Assembly (NCBI GenBank): GCA_041398825.1
Contig: JAWKTX010000007.1
Span: forward strand, 248,001 to 312,000
DNA from: Planctomycetaceae bacterium
GTDB taxonomy: Bacteria > Planctomycetota > Planctomycetia > Planctomycetales > Planctomycetaceae
Reading direction: 5' to 3'
DNA: 64,000 nt
The notes beneath the pieces are model-generated. The model did not search any database and was not told the origin of the DNA. It saw only the letters and a program-made list of their open reading frames with translations. Of this stretch, positions 44,154-53,595 are shown in pieces (position 1 is the first letter of the stretch; each line of letters begins with the position of its first letter). Made by a program: the position numbers and the translations under genes.

Positions 44154-47095
44154 TGCGAACGCCGAAAGCAAAAGGCCACGTGGAAATGACATCCCATTCA
44201 AATATCGCTCCCCCAAACGCTTGTTCATCGCAGACACAGGAAGCACCGTTGGATGCCGGGAGGTCGAACCCCGTACCGCTGCGAGCCGTCAGGACGATCG
44301 CTTTTGGCGTCCTGTATTGCCTGACGGCGATGGCTTCTTCAGCTTTTCTCCATGCGGATGAAGAAAAACCAATTGAAGCAGAGGCTGTTTCGCTTGGACG
44401 TCCCGTCGAATTCGAACGCGACATCTATCCCATACTGGAAGCCAACTGTATCGCCTGCCACAACCAGGCTCTGGACGAAAGTGAACTGATTCTGGAAGAC
44501 ACGAAGGCAATTCTGAAGGGAGGAAGCGCGGGGCCATCGGTGGTGCCGGGCAATCCGGACGAAAGCCTGCTCTTCAAGGTCGCTGCAAGAACTGAAGAAC
44601 CTGTGATGCCGCCGTGGCCAAATGATGTTCAGGCAAAGAAGCTCACGCCCAGAGAACTGGGCCTGTTGAAACAGTGGATCATCGAGGGAGCTGCCGGGGG
44701 AAGTGGCGCGAAATCCGGCATCATGCACTGGCAGCCAATCAATGCTCAGCTGAAGGCTGTTTATTCGATTGATATCGACCCCAACGGCAGATGGATTGCC
44801 GCCGGCCGCGCAGGAGGAGTTACTGTGTATGACATGGCGATTCGCAATCATGTTGCACATCTGACGGACCCCGCAATTCAACTTCCGGATGGCTACGCCG
44901 CACCCGCGCACCACGACTTTGTTCATGCCATCGCCTTTCACCCATCCGGAGACCTGATTGCGACTAGTGGGTATCAGGAAGTCAAACTCTGGCGACGACA
45001 GGTCGCCGCCGCCAACAATCTGATCGCTTTTCCGAGCGATTCGACGTTGCTTTGTACTTCAGGGGATGAGGAATCTGTCATCGTTGCCAGCGCGGGAACC
45101 GGAGTTGCACTGCTGAATGCTGCCACGGGTGAAGTGATCCGCCGGATTGACACGGACGGACAACCAGCCTCCGCTGCTTCGACAACCTCTGGTGAACGCC
45201 CATTGATTGCCATCGCTCTTGCCGATGGTCGAATCCAGACAAACGACCTTGCAACCGGCGAATTGCTGCAACGATCTGATGCCCTCACTTCCCCTGTCGT
45301 GACCATGACCGCCCCGCATGCAGGTGATCGCATGGCAGCGCTGTGCAGCGACGGGATTCTGCGGTTGCTGACCGTGGCTGCTGACACAGGAATTCCAACC
45401 GTAACCGCTGAGATAAAATCGGATGCGGGTTCGATTCAAAATCTGGCAATAGACGGCTCAACTTTGATCACGGTGACAGCGGAGAAAAAAGCGGAGCTCT
45501 GGAAGCTGGAAGATGCCACAAAGACCGGCGCCTTCGATCTGCCAGGTCCCGTGAGTCAGGTGCAGGTTTCTGTAGCCATTGATCGCGCGGTTTTCGTGCT
45601 TACGGACGGTCAGACACTGTTGTGGTCATTGAAAGAGCCCAAACAAATTGCGGCGTTGACTACGGATCTGATCGCCACCAGAAACGCGTCGCACGCTGAA
45701 TCAATCAAAGCCCTTCGCGAAGCTCGCAACACCGTCCTGAAGGCAAAGGTCGCGGAAGCGGAAAAAGAAGTCACCGCTCAGAAAGAAGCGGAAAAAAAAG
45801 CCGAAGAAGAACTCACCAAAGCCACCGCGGCAACAGACGAGGCCAGGAAGAAGCTGGAGCCCCTGGTTGCTGCGACCGCTGCTGCCAAAAAGGCGCTGGA
45901 AGAAAAACCGGACGACGCGGCAGCTAAGAAAGCTGTCGAAGACGCAGAGAAGGCTGAATCAGCCGCAAAGAGTTCTGTGACCGATGCAGAATCCAGGCAG
46001 CAACTTGCTCAGAAAAGTGTTGAGTTTGCCAGTGCTGCGGTGAAGCGTGCGGAGCAGCGAGTCGCCGAGCGAAAGGAGCAGCAGGATTTGGCTCAGAAAG
46101 AAGCCGAAGTCGCAGCGGCAGCGGCCGAAGCCGCGAAGTCAGCAACGTCTGTGGTTGCCGGAACTCAATTTGCCGCGGTGATCGCGGATCATCAATTGAT
46201 TGCGTCGACGGATTCAGCAGGAACTGTACGGATCTGGAATGCAGTCGATGGACAAGCTCTGGACGTTCTTCCAGCGGTAACCACACTCAATGAAAGCACG
46301 ACGATTGGCTCGATTCGTTCTCTGAATGCCAGTGGCAATACCCTCACATCCACAACAGAAACGCATCAAAGATTTACGCGTCCTGCAATTCCGGACTGGA
46401 ATCTGGATTCGGTTCTTGGGCCAAAGCCCGATGAACAGACATCCGTCTTCACGGATCGTGTACTTGCCCTTGCGTTTTCACCCGATGGAAGCCTTCTGGC
46501 AACCGGTGGGGGCGAAGCATCTCGAAGCGGTCAGGTCACTCTCTGGAACGTTGCCGAAAAGACGTTGATCCGTGAGCTCAAAGAGGCCCATAGTGATACG
46601 GTCTACGGTGTTGAGTTTTCACCGGACGGGAAACTACTGGCAACGGCGTCCGCCGACAAATTCGCAAAAGTTTTTGACGTGGCAACGGGCGAACATGTTC
46701 AATCATATGAAGGACATACCCATCACGTGATGGATGTTTCCTGGAAGTCTGATCTGACGCTGCTGGCGAGTGCAGGTGCAGATAACGCCATCAAAGTCTG
46801 GAACGCAGAAACCGGCGAACAAACTCGCACCATCAGCACTTATTCCAAACAGGTAACGTCTCTGAATTTCGTTGGAATGACCGAAGAAATCCTGAGCAGC
46901 AGTGGTGACAAACGCGTCTTCCTGCACAAAGCCAGCAATGGCGGAGCTGTGCGGGAATTCAAGGGAAATCCGGATTACGTCTATCGTGTTGCATCAACTC
47001 CGGATGGCGCCCTGATCGTTTCTGGAGGCGAAGATGGAATCGTGCGGGTCTGGAATGGAAAAGATGCCAGGGAACTGGCGACGTTTACCCCATGA
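44150..47095 (+). CDS. Heme-site/WD40 protein with internal coiled coil
   Basis: 981 aa, coupled to the preceding gene by ATGA. A hydrophobic leader lies at residues ~46-69 (TIAFGVLYCLTAMASSAFLHA); this is distal, so an internal ATG (44186) may be the true start. Residues ~85-185 are a planctomycete cytochrome C domain with CIACH (100-104) and PVMPPWPN near 147. WD40 propeller blades fill ~195-515 and ~667-981 (LAFSPDGSLLATGGGEA, VEFSPDGKLLATASADK). They are split by an Ala/Glu/Lys coiled coil (~517-667). Likely a surface redox/propeller scaffold partnering the upstream PPC protein through the coiled coils; the pairing is inference. Confidence 0.88.
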   Translation: MMRTPKAKGHVEMTSHSNIAPPNACSSQTQEAPLDAGRSNPVPLRAVRTIAFGVLYCLTAMASSAFLHADEEKPIEAEAVSLGRPVEFERDIYPILEANCIACHNQALDESELILEDTKAILKGGSAGPSVVPGNPDESLLFKVAARTEEPVMPPWPNDVQAKKLTPRELGLLKQWIIEGAAGGSGAKSGIMHWQPINAQLKAVYSIDIDPNGRWIAAGRAGGVTVYDMAIRNHVAHLTDPAIQLPDGYAAPAHHDFVHAIAFHPSGDLIATSGYQEVKLWRRQVAAANNLIAFPSDSTLLCTSGDEESVIVASAGTGVALLNAATGEVIRRIDTDGQPASAASTTSGERPLIAIALADGRIQTNDLATGELLQRSDALTSPVVTMTAPHAGDRMAALCSDGILRLLTVAADTGIPTVTAEIKSDAGSIQNLAIDGSTLITVTAEKKAELWKLEDATKTGAFDLPGPVSQVQVSVAIDRAVFVLTDGQTLLWSLKEPKQIAALTTDLIATRNASHAESIKALREARNTVLKAKVAEAEKEVTAQKEAEKKAEEELTKATAATDEARKKLEPLVAATAAAKKALEEKPDDAAAKKAVEDAEKAESAAKSSVTDAESRQQLAQKSVEFASAAVKRAEQRVAERKEQQDLAQKEAEVAAAAAEAAKSATSVVAGTQFAAVIADHQLIASTDSAGTVRIWNAVDGQALDVLPAVTTLNESTTIGSIRSLNASGNTLTSTTETHQRFTRPAIPDWNLDSVLGPKPDEQTSVFTDRVLALAFSPDGSLLATGGGEASRSGQVTLWNVAEKTLIRELKEAHSDTVYGVEFSPDGKLLATASADKFAKVFDVATGEHVQSYEGHTHHVMDVSWKSDLTLLASAGADNAIKVWNAETGEQTRTISTYSKQVTSLNFVGMTEEILSSSGDKRVFLHKASNGGAVREFKGNPDYVYRVASTPDGALIVSGGEDGIVRVWNGKDARELATFTP

Positions 47096-47307
47096 CCCGG
47101 ATCTCTGGTCACAAGTGAACGCGTTCATGGCGTCGCTGATGCTGTTTGAATGCGGTCTGGATGCCGTCTCGATGCCGTCGGGGCCAGGGCCAGACACATC
47201 AGACAACGCCCGTAACTCAAACACAGGCCGATTTGCTCTGCCGCTCGCAAGAGTGTCAAGCCTTCGGCAATCCGAGCTTCGGCACCACGGCAATGCAGGC
47301 AGTTTCT

Positions 47308-48009
47308 CTATGCACCGATCTTTTCATCAGTCGCACAGATGATGTTGTATGCATCAATACCTGTTTCTGCGGACCGAAGTTCATCGAGAAAGTTGGGCAT
47401 CTGCATCATGCGACCGAGCCTCGCCAGAATCTGAAGATGCGTCGGCGAGTCACGTGCCAGAACCAGAAAATACAAATCGGTCAGGGCTCGTTTCGGTGCT
47501 CCGAACGGTATACCAGAATACGTTCTTCCGAATGCGATCACCGATTGGCCGAGAGATTCTGGTTGCGGATTACGCGGATGCGGAATTGCCACGCCATTGT
47601 CGAAACCCGTCGACATCACGTCTTCGCGTTCCCTGACCGCTTTCAAAATGGAAGCCGGATCCCAAACATGCCACGTGCGGCCGGCAACTTCGATCAGTGC
47701 CTGCAGCACAGAAGGCTTAGTGCCGGCATCCAATGGCACCTGGCAATTCTCCGGTGTCATCAAACTTGATACGAGGGTCTGATGCAGCTCTTCCGATTGC
47801 TGGGCCTGTTCAAGCTGTGCGAGCCCGTTATCACTAAAGTCTCGAAGTTCCTGTTCGAGCCAGTGTGTAATTTCGGTGGGGTTAAATCGCCATTCACCCC
47901 CAATGCGCCGACCCGGTACCTGCCCGCGACTCACCATCCGTTCTACAACACGACGATCCTGACCAAGTCGCTGTACCAGATCATCCAGTGTGAAGAACTC
48001 GCGAGCCAT
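47308..48009 (-). CDS. PTS EIIA domain fused to an excisionase-type HTH
   Basis: 233 aa. Residues 1-55 are a MerR/excisionase-like helix-turn-helix (FFTLDDLVQRLGQDRRVVERM, GRRIGGEWRFNPTEI). Residues ~80-230 are a fructose/PtsN-type EIIA with phosphoryl-accepting His144 in GVAIPHPR. It would accept phosphate from HPr and may read out into transcription or protein regulation rather than transport, as PtsN does. Its ATG overlaps the stop of the upstream Trx-protease gene by one base (TAATG), so they are translationally coupled. No EIIB/EIIC genes are in view. Confidence 0.85.
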   Translation of the reverse strand: MAREFFTLDDLVQRLGQDRRVVERMVSRGQVPGRRIGGEWRFNPTEITHWLEQELRDFSDNGLAQLEQAQQSEELHQTLVSSLMTPENCQVPLDAGTKPSVLQALIEVAGRTWHVWDPASILKAVREREDVMSTGFDNGVAIPHPRNPQPESLGQSVIAFGRTYSGIPFGAPKRALTDLYFLVLARDSPTHLQILARLGRMMQMPNFLDELRSAETGIDAYNIICATDEKIGA

Positions 48010-49769
48010 TATTTTCTTGCCTGCCGGTCAGATGTAGGTTGAATTCGGGATACTTCCGAAGGCGGTTCTCCCGTCAGAAGTTCCAACAGCCAGGGCGTAG
48101 CATTGGGAATCACAACCATTCGCTGTGCAGCACCAGGGCCAGACCCATCGATCAGCACGGTAATTCGTGTTCCACGGGGCGCTGATGTTGCCGAAACGGC
48201 CGAAGAGTTTCCAGCCGAATCTCGAGTCATTTCGGTCGTGGCCGAAGTTGGTAATACGCTTGTTAAAGATTCGCTAAGACCACCGTTCGCTCGAAAGGGA
48301 TTTGCCAGGCCCGAATCTGCCAGCGAATCCGTTCCAGCAGCTGCCCCACCTGAGAAATCTGAACCTGCCAGGTCGGCCGCGGAATCAGGAACTTCAGTAA
48401 ACACTGGCGTGTTGACTGGCGAATCCATTCCATCAGGCGACGTCGAGGAGACGTCGCCATCCCGCATCTGAGATGAACTCATTGCCGTTGCAAACGGATC
48501 TTCAAGCGGTCGTTCGGTACGACCTGCTGGCGTGACCTGACGAATTGCTTCCTGCTGAGCTGCCGCAAATGCTTCAGCGACATCTTCTCCCGCGCTCCCC
48601 GGAGACGACTGCAACACATATTCAATCTTCTGAGTTCGGACCAAGTCATTGATGGCAGCCTGAGCCATGTAGAGCCCTTCTTTGTTGTCCCTGTCCGCAC
48701 AACTGCAAACGGCCAGCAGATGCCCTTCCAGATCAAAGAGTCCTCCCCCGGATCGCCCCTGAACCGGATCAACCCGGCAAGTCAAATTTGCAGGTCCTGT
48801 GTAGGGATTCAGTTTCAGAACTTCTGTTCGAAGTAGTGTGGGAGCCCGTCCATTGTCACACCCAAAACTCACAGCGGGCTGACCTGGTTCCACCGGAACA
48901 GGCTGAGCCGACAACGCCACCGACGGCAGAATATCTGCATTCTGGACGCGAACGAAAGCAAGGTCCGAATCGTGGCTGCCACCGATAAGTTTTGCCGGAT
49001 ATCGAGATTCCTGACCGTCCCGAAAAAGATTCACTTCAATCCGGGCCGATGGACTCTGACCTGCAAACAGATGGGCACAAGTCAGAACCAGAGATTGCCC
49101 GGGAACGCTGTACACGATGGTTCCTGTCCCGACATCCTGTAACTTTTCACTCGTAACATGGATCCTGACCGTGGCAGCAGCGGCTCTTGTCACACCATCC
49201 GGAAGCCCATCGATCGGAGCGTCCTGAGCGCGCACTGTAGGGAATTCGAACGCCGATTCCTTGTCCCGACGAAACATCCCCCGAAACAGGTTGCCGAGTG
49301 ATCGGCCATCGTTTTCTTTCGATGCAATCGCGGGTGCATCTGGTGTCGAAACCCGCGCTTCCTGCAACTCTGATTCAACGGAAACTGATTCCGGAGGGCG
49401 TGACTCACCCCGCTCAGCCATCACACGGTCACGCTCTTTTCGCATCTCGCGGCGAAGCTCTTCTTCAGAAGTCAGCCCAACGAAACGTTTGACCTCTCGG
49501 CCTTCCACCAGCAAAACAAACGTTGGTATCAGGTCGACCTTGTATTGCCGTGAAAGCTGTGAATTCTCGCTGATGTCGATCTTCTTGATCGGATAGCCAT
49601 CCTTCTCCATTCGCTGGATGATCGGAAGCATTTGCTGGCAGGGCGGGCAATACGACGCCGTAAAGTCCAGCAACAGGATCTCAGGAGAGTCGGCCGCAGC
49701 CACAACCGCCGGATTTGACGCCACGGCAACAATCGACGCTGCCGCAATAAACATCCTGATCACATTCAT
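48009..49769 (-). CDS. Exported thioredoxin domain-trypsin-like protease fusion
   Basis: 586 aa. Signal peptide to about residue 26. The thioredoxin fold at ~28-115 has an active site CPPC (Cys41, Cys44) and cis-Pro in LIPTFVL. A linker leads to a trypsin-like domain (~200-390) with His233 (TCAHLF), Asp269 (DSDLAFV) and Ser340 (QGRSGGGLF), a full triad. The C-terminal ~190 residues are low-complexity Ala/Ser/Pro/Gly-rich and end near VIPNATPWLLELL. CPPC active sites are unusual; CGPC is standard in thioredoxins. Likely secreted to the periplasm. First of a two-gene operon with HTH-EIIA. Substrate unknown. Confidence 0.85.
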   Translation of the reverse strand: MNVIRMFIAAASIVAVASNPAVVAAADSPEILLLDFTASYCPPCQQMLPIIQRMEKDGYPIKKIDISENSQLSRQYKVDLIPTFVLLVEGREVKRFVGLTSEEELRREMRKERDRVMAERGESRPPESVSVESELQEARVSTPDAPAIASKENDGRSLGNLFRGMFRRDKESAFEFPTVRAQDAPIDGLPDGVTRAAAATVRIHVTSEKLQDVGTGTIVYSVPGQSLVLTCAHLFAGQSPSARIEVNLFRDGQESRYPAKLIGGSHDSDLAFVRVQNADILPSVALSAQPVPVEPGQPAVSFGCDNGRAPTLLRTEVLKLNPYTGPANLTCRVDPVQGRSGGGLFDLEGHLLAVCSCADRDNKEGLYMAQAAINDLVRTQKIEYVLQSSPGSAGEDVAEAFAAAQQEAIRQVTPAGRTERPLEDPFATAMSSSQMRDGDVSSTSPDGMDSPVNTPVFTEVPDSAADLAGSDFSGGAAAGTDSLADSGLANPFRANGGLSESLTSVLPTSATTEMTRDSAGNSSAVSATSAPRGTRITVLIDGSGPGAAQRMVVIPNATPWLLELLTGEPPSEVSRIQPTSDRQARK

Positions 49770-50206
49770 TTTCGGCTTCCCTGCCTTTGAATGGACGATG
49801 GTTCAATTTCAATCCATGATCTGGTTCCAGTCAGCCACCGGGACAGCCTGGAATTCACCAAATCTGAGTCCGGGAAGGGCACACACCGTGCCGAACCCAG
49901 ACTCTCTTTCACAAATCCCCGTCAATTCCGTTGTCTTGAGAGGAAAGCCGTGGAATATCGCTGGATCTGAGTTCCTTCCGATCGAACCGATAACCCACTT
50001 CGGACGGCAGTTTTTGCAACTTTTTCACGCCCGATTTGCAGATCCTACAATTTGATGGACTTTCGCAGCAATCCCAGCTTACGGCAATTTCTGCCGCAGC
50101 CGGGACTCGCCAGCAAATTCTGCCACAGGTGACCGTCGGGCACTGAACCGAATTCCAGTCGGTTGAGCCAACCGGCCCGGCATTTTGCGGAATCGCAAAG
50201 GACCGA
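49770..50206. other. 437-bp gap, no supported gene
   Basis: Between pgk and the Trx-protease gene on the same strand. Around 50157-50175 a short inverted repeat CGGTTG/CAACCG occurs, but no T tract follows it on the minus strand, so I do not call a terminator. Frames crossing the pgk end are shadows. Confidence 0.45.
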
Positions 50207-51394
50207 CTACACCTCGTCAAGCAGTTCGACCGCCGCAAACTTCCGGCCTTCCAGCATTTCAAGACTCGCGCCGCCTCCGGTGCTGACGTGAGAGACTTTA
50301 TCCGCAAACCCCAACTGCTGTATCGCGGCGGCACTGTCTCCACCGCCGATGATGCTGGTTGCCTCACTATTCGCAATGGCCTCTGCCACTGCGCGAGTGC
50401 CTTCGTCGAAAGGAGGAAGCTCGAATACGCCCATGGGGCCGTTCCAAACCACTGTCTTTGCTGTGGAAACCAGGTCCGCATACATCTTTGCAGTTTCAGG
50501 TCCGATATCCAGCCCCTCGAAAGCATCGTCGATTTCACCAGCCTTCACCACCTGCTTATTGCAATCGCTGCTGAAGTCGTCCCCGCAATGCGTGTCCACA
50601 GGAAGAACCAGTTTGTCACCACCAGATGCGATCAGCTGCCCGGCAAGTTCAACTTTATCTTTTTCGATGAAGCTCTTGCCGACCTTTCCCCCTTTGGCGA
50701 GAGAAAATGTGTACGCCATAGCCCCGCCAATTAACACTTTGTCGCAGATGTTCAGCAGGTTCTGGATGACATTGATTTTGTCAGAGACTTTTTTGCCGCC
50801 TACGATCGCGACAAATGGCCGTCCGGGACTGGAGATCGCGTCAGAAAGGTACTGCACTTCTTTTTGAACCAGAAATCCAACGACGCGCGGCTTGCCTTCC
50901 ATTGCTCCTGGAACCGCAACCATCGAAGCATCCGTGCGGTGACACGTACCAAAGGCGTCATTGCAGTAGATGTCACCAAAAGCAGCCAGCTTGCTCGCGA
51001 AATCGATATCGCCCTTCTTTTCACCTTTCTGGAACCGAAGGTTCTCCAGCACGACGACGTCACCGGGCTGCATCGCAGCCACTTTGGCCGTCGCATCATC
51101 GCCAACGGTGTCGGAAGCAAAAGTGACGGGCCTTTCGAGCAAAGCCGCCAGCACGTCGGCCGCCGGCTTCAGACTTTCCTTCGAATTGTCAGCTCCGGGT
51201 TCAGGCCGCCCCAGGTGACTCATCAGAATAACGCTGCCACCCCTGTCAAGCACAGACTGAATCGAAGGCAGCGCCATTCGAACGCGCCGGTCATCGGTGA
51301 CCTGGCAGTTGTCATCCAGCGGCACATTGAAATCGACTCGCATTAACACCTTTTTGCCTGCCACATCGACGTCAGCGATAGACTTCTTAGCCAT
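50207..51394 (-). CDS. pgk: Phosphoglycerate kinase
   Basis: 395 aa, standard length. RVDFNVPLD near residue 19, SHLGRPEPG near 58, VLENLRF near 113, GGKKVSDKI near 200, and the C-terminal nucleotide motif GGGDSAAAIQQLG near 355. It converts 1,3-bisphosphoglycerate and ADP to 3-phosphoglycerate and ATP in glycolysis. The start ATG at 51394 is followed at once by conserved residues. No gap or tpiA neighbour is present. Confidence 0.97.
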   Translation of the reverse strand: MAKKSIADVDVAGKKVLMRVDFNVPLDDNCQVTDDRRVRMALPSIQSVLDRGGSVILMSHLGRPEPGADNSKESLKPAADVLAALLERPVTFASDTVGDDATAKVAAMQPGDVVVLENLRFQKGEKKGDIDFASKLAAFGDIYCNDAFGTCHRTDASMVAVPGAMEGKPRVVGFLVQKEVQYLSDAISSPGRPFVAIVGGKKVSDKINVIQNLLNICDKVLIGGAMAYTFSLAKGGKVGKSFIEKDKVELAGQLIASGGDKLVLPVDTHCGDDFSSDCNKQVVKAGEIDDAFEGLDIGPETAKMYADLVSTAKTVVWNGPMGVFELPPFDEGTRAVAEAIANSEATSIIGGGDSAAAIQQLGFADKVSHVSTGGGASLEMLEGRKFAAVELLDEV

Positions 51395-51689
51395 GATTCC
51401 TTTTCTTTCTCACCTGATGAATCAACCAAACGGACGACAAATGTCACTCACAGAGACTTGTACAGTATCCCGGATTCCTTCCGCTGCCCCGTGGCTGAAA
51501 GTCCGGCAACGAACGACCTTACTTATCGGCCAGGGTTTAAACGTCGCTGGTTCCGTAACCCCCAGGCATGCCCCTCTGAATGACGCACCACACTAGCGAA
51601 TTGACCTGAATGCTCCCAGCAACAGCCGCGGTTTCCAATCCCTGCGAAACACGCTTCGCCATGCACTTTCTCATCGTCCGCTGACCGAA

Positions 51690-51788
51690 CAGCCTGTTGA
51701 AAAACGGGAATGGCTCGAGCTGGAGACGTGAAAACGCGACGGTTCCCAGTCGTCCTGTGTGCCTGTCGCGGTTTTTCAACGGACAGCT
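51690..51788 (+). repeat. Palindromic interspersed repeat, copy 2
   Basis: 99 bp. Left end CAGCCTGTTGAAAAACGGGA, right end GCGGTTTTTCAACGGACAGC. The arms are imperfect reverse complements meeting at GAAAAC-GCGACG-GTTCCC. The right edge overlaps the stop codon of the COX3-like gene: its TAG is read from CTA at 51787-51789. Confidence 0.9.
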
Positions 51789-52398
51789 AATCCGTTGCGA
51801 TCGCAAAAACACAAAGAATAGCAAGCCACACAAGCCCCAGCGCGTGCCAGCACCAGGCAGCAAAAACAACCCCCCAGTTGTATTCGTGGTCGTAACAATC
51901 GGCGTAGGCACAAAGTGTCACCCAGAGCAGCACCGACTGAGCGACCAGAAAATGCATGGCATGCAGCGCCGTGAACATGAACACAAACCCGTGAACATTG
52001 GTCTGCGTCTGGCGAAAATTGTTGACACCGGCGGCAAACGCCCACAACCCATACGACTGGACTCCGACGAACACTGTCGCAAATCCCATCGCGCACAAGA
52101 GGGAACGCCGGAATGGTTCCTGGCGTTCAAGACGAACATGATAGACCGCCATGTGCAGCATCCAGCTACCACACACCAAAGCTGCCGTACCAAATTGAAA
52201 GGCAGCCGGCAAAGTCAATCGATTCGATGAAACCGGCTTGCCATTCCACCACACCAGTAACAGCGCTAAACCTGCTCCGGCAGTCGCCTGCATTGCCGTT
52301 GCGGGAAAGAATCGCCTCGCGAGCGCCGCGCGCGTCTGCTTCCAGGCCAGTGCCGCTGGAACGTTGTGTGCCGCCTCAGAACCGTCCGGAGAAACCAT
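51787..52398 (-). CDS. Cytochrome oxidase subunit III-like membrane protein
   Basis: 203 aa with about five membrane helices. The last two (GFVFMFTALHAMHFLVAQSVLLW, then DHEYNWGVVFAAWCWHALGLVWLAIL) carry the His pattern of heme-copper oxidase subunit III. COX3 does not bind metals; it stabilises the oxidase core. No subunit I or II gene is in the window. Its neighbours, 17 bp upstream a ferredoxin and further a GcvH-like gene, suggest an unusual redox complex instead of a normal oxidase. The stop codon lies in the edge of repeat copy 2. Confidence 0.75.
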   Translation of the reverse strand: MVSPDGSEAAHNVPAALAWKQTRAALARRFFPATAMQATAGAGLALLLVWWNGKPVSSNRLTLPAAFQFGTAALVCGSWMLHMAVYHVRLERQEPFRRSLLCAMGFATVFVGVQSYGLWAFAAGVNNFRQTQTNVHGFVFMFTALHAMHFLVAQSVLLWVTLCAYADCYDHEYNWGVVFAAWCWHALGLVWLAILCVFAIATD

Positions 52399-52415
52399 CC
52401 CGCGCCGTCCGTCAA

Positions 52416-53453
52416 TCAGAATTCCAGCGCGTCAAGATCGTTGACCAGTTGCTCCATCTCGCCACGATGGGCTTTCTTCAGTCCAACACTGGTGCCAACA
52501 GCTTCCCGGCCAGCCAGAATGAGTTCCGTGTCGCGTTCCCGAACAGCCGCTTCGATTGCAGATTCGCCGGAATCGCCGCCGAACAATGCCGTCAAATCAA
52601 TTTTCAAACCACCCACTTCTCCGTCTGCGCCGGCGATGGCAGGTGTCTTGTGTTGTGGAAAAATGATGGCGTTCTCCGGACAGACGCGACTACATGCCGG
52701 GCACCCCTTCTTGCAGTTATCCTGCTCCTCGACGAGGATACGGTCCAGCTGATCGACGCCGTACACACCAAATAAACAGAAGTCGATGCACTCCATGCAG
52801 TTCGTACATCGACTGTAATCGATCACCGGATACCATCGCCTCGAAGTGTCTTCGGGCAATGCAGCCTTGTCATTATGAGTCGCTGCGCCGGTATCCAACG
52901 CGCGCCGCGCTTCCAGCATTCGTTCTGGTTCAAGATAACGCTGCAGCTGCGTCTGGTCCGGGCTCCCCTGAATCCAGGACATCAACTGAACCAGAGGTTC
53001 CCCGTTTTCGGCGGCAATCCGCCGGATTTCGCTGACGAAGTCATCCGCGGATTCCGAGGCTCGCAGATCAACCGTGTACAGTCGTCGATCCGGCACCTTC
53101 ACGCTTCCGATGGCATGGGGACGCGATGAAGACTCTGACGATTCGTCATCTTCTTCACCATCATCGCCTTTCAGCAGCGTTGTCCCTTCCTGGCCATGGA
53201 CTCCCGCACGATCCAGTGTCCATCGAGAAGCCCGTTCATACAGCCAGCTGAGCACCACCAGGTGTCCCGGCACAGAACGCAGGTACAGGAATCCCGTATG
53301 ATTCTGCGGCATGTCGTACAAGTGCGGCACCAGCGACACATCAATGTCGGGCTCCGCAATCAGTGCTGTCGCAATGTCTTCTTCCAGCTGCCGCTTAGCC
53401 GGATTGCGACCCTGCGCCTGTGAAATAACGACGGTCAGTTTTTTGGCTGCCAT
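52416..53453 (-). CDS. Two-cluster 4Fe-4S ferredoxin-like protein
   Basis: 345 aa, soluble. The N-terminal ~200 residues form an alpha/beta domain I do not recognise, with an Asp/Ser-rich break near residue 100. Residues ~212-260 carry two cluster motifs: CTNCMECIDFC (CxxCxxCxxxC, not followed by Pro) and CKKGCPACSRVCP (CxxxCxxCxxxCP). Electron transfer through two [4Fe-4S] clusters is the expected role. The C-terminal ~85 residues are helical. It lies between a GcvH-like gene 142 bp upstream and the COX3-like gene 17 bp downstream. Confidence 0.85.
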   Translation of the reverse strand: MAAKKLTVVISQAQGRNPAKRQLEEDIATALIAEPDIDVSLVPHLYDMPQNHTGFLYLRSVPGHLVVLSWLYERASRWTLDRAGVHGQEGTTLLKGDDGEEDDESSESSSRPHAIGSVKVPDRRLYTVDLRASESADDFVSEIRRIAAENGEPLVQLMSWIQGSPDQTQLQRYLEPERMLEARRALDTGAATHNDKAALPEDTSRRWYPVIDYSRCTNCMECIDFCLFGVYGVDQLDRILVEEQDNCKKGCPACSRVCPENAIIFPQHKTPAIAGADGEVGGLKIDLTALFGGDSGESAIEAAVRERDTELILAGREAVGTSVGLKKAHRGEMEQLVNDLDALEF

Positions 53454-53595
53454 AATGCAAACCGTTCCCAGAGAGTTCGCTTTTCGTTCGTTGGATTCAT
53501 CGATACCAGAGCCGAGCTTCTGCTGAAGTCCGTTGCCGCAGAAAATTGCCCGGATGGCCGGAACCCCGGTCCATCATTGACATGGCATTCGAAGA

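Noticed and set aside
50157..50175. Inverted repeat after pgk (CGGTTG/CAACCG)
   Set aside because: Short stem and no following T tract on the minus strand, so not called a terminator.
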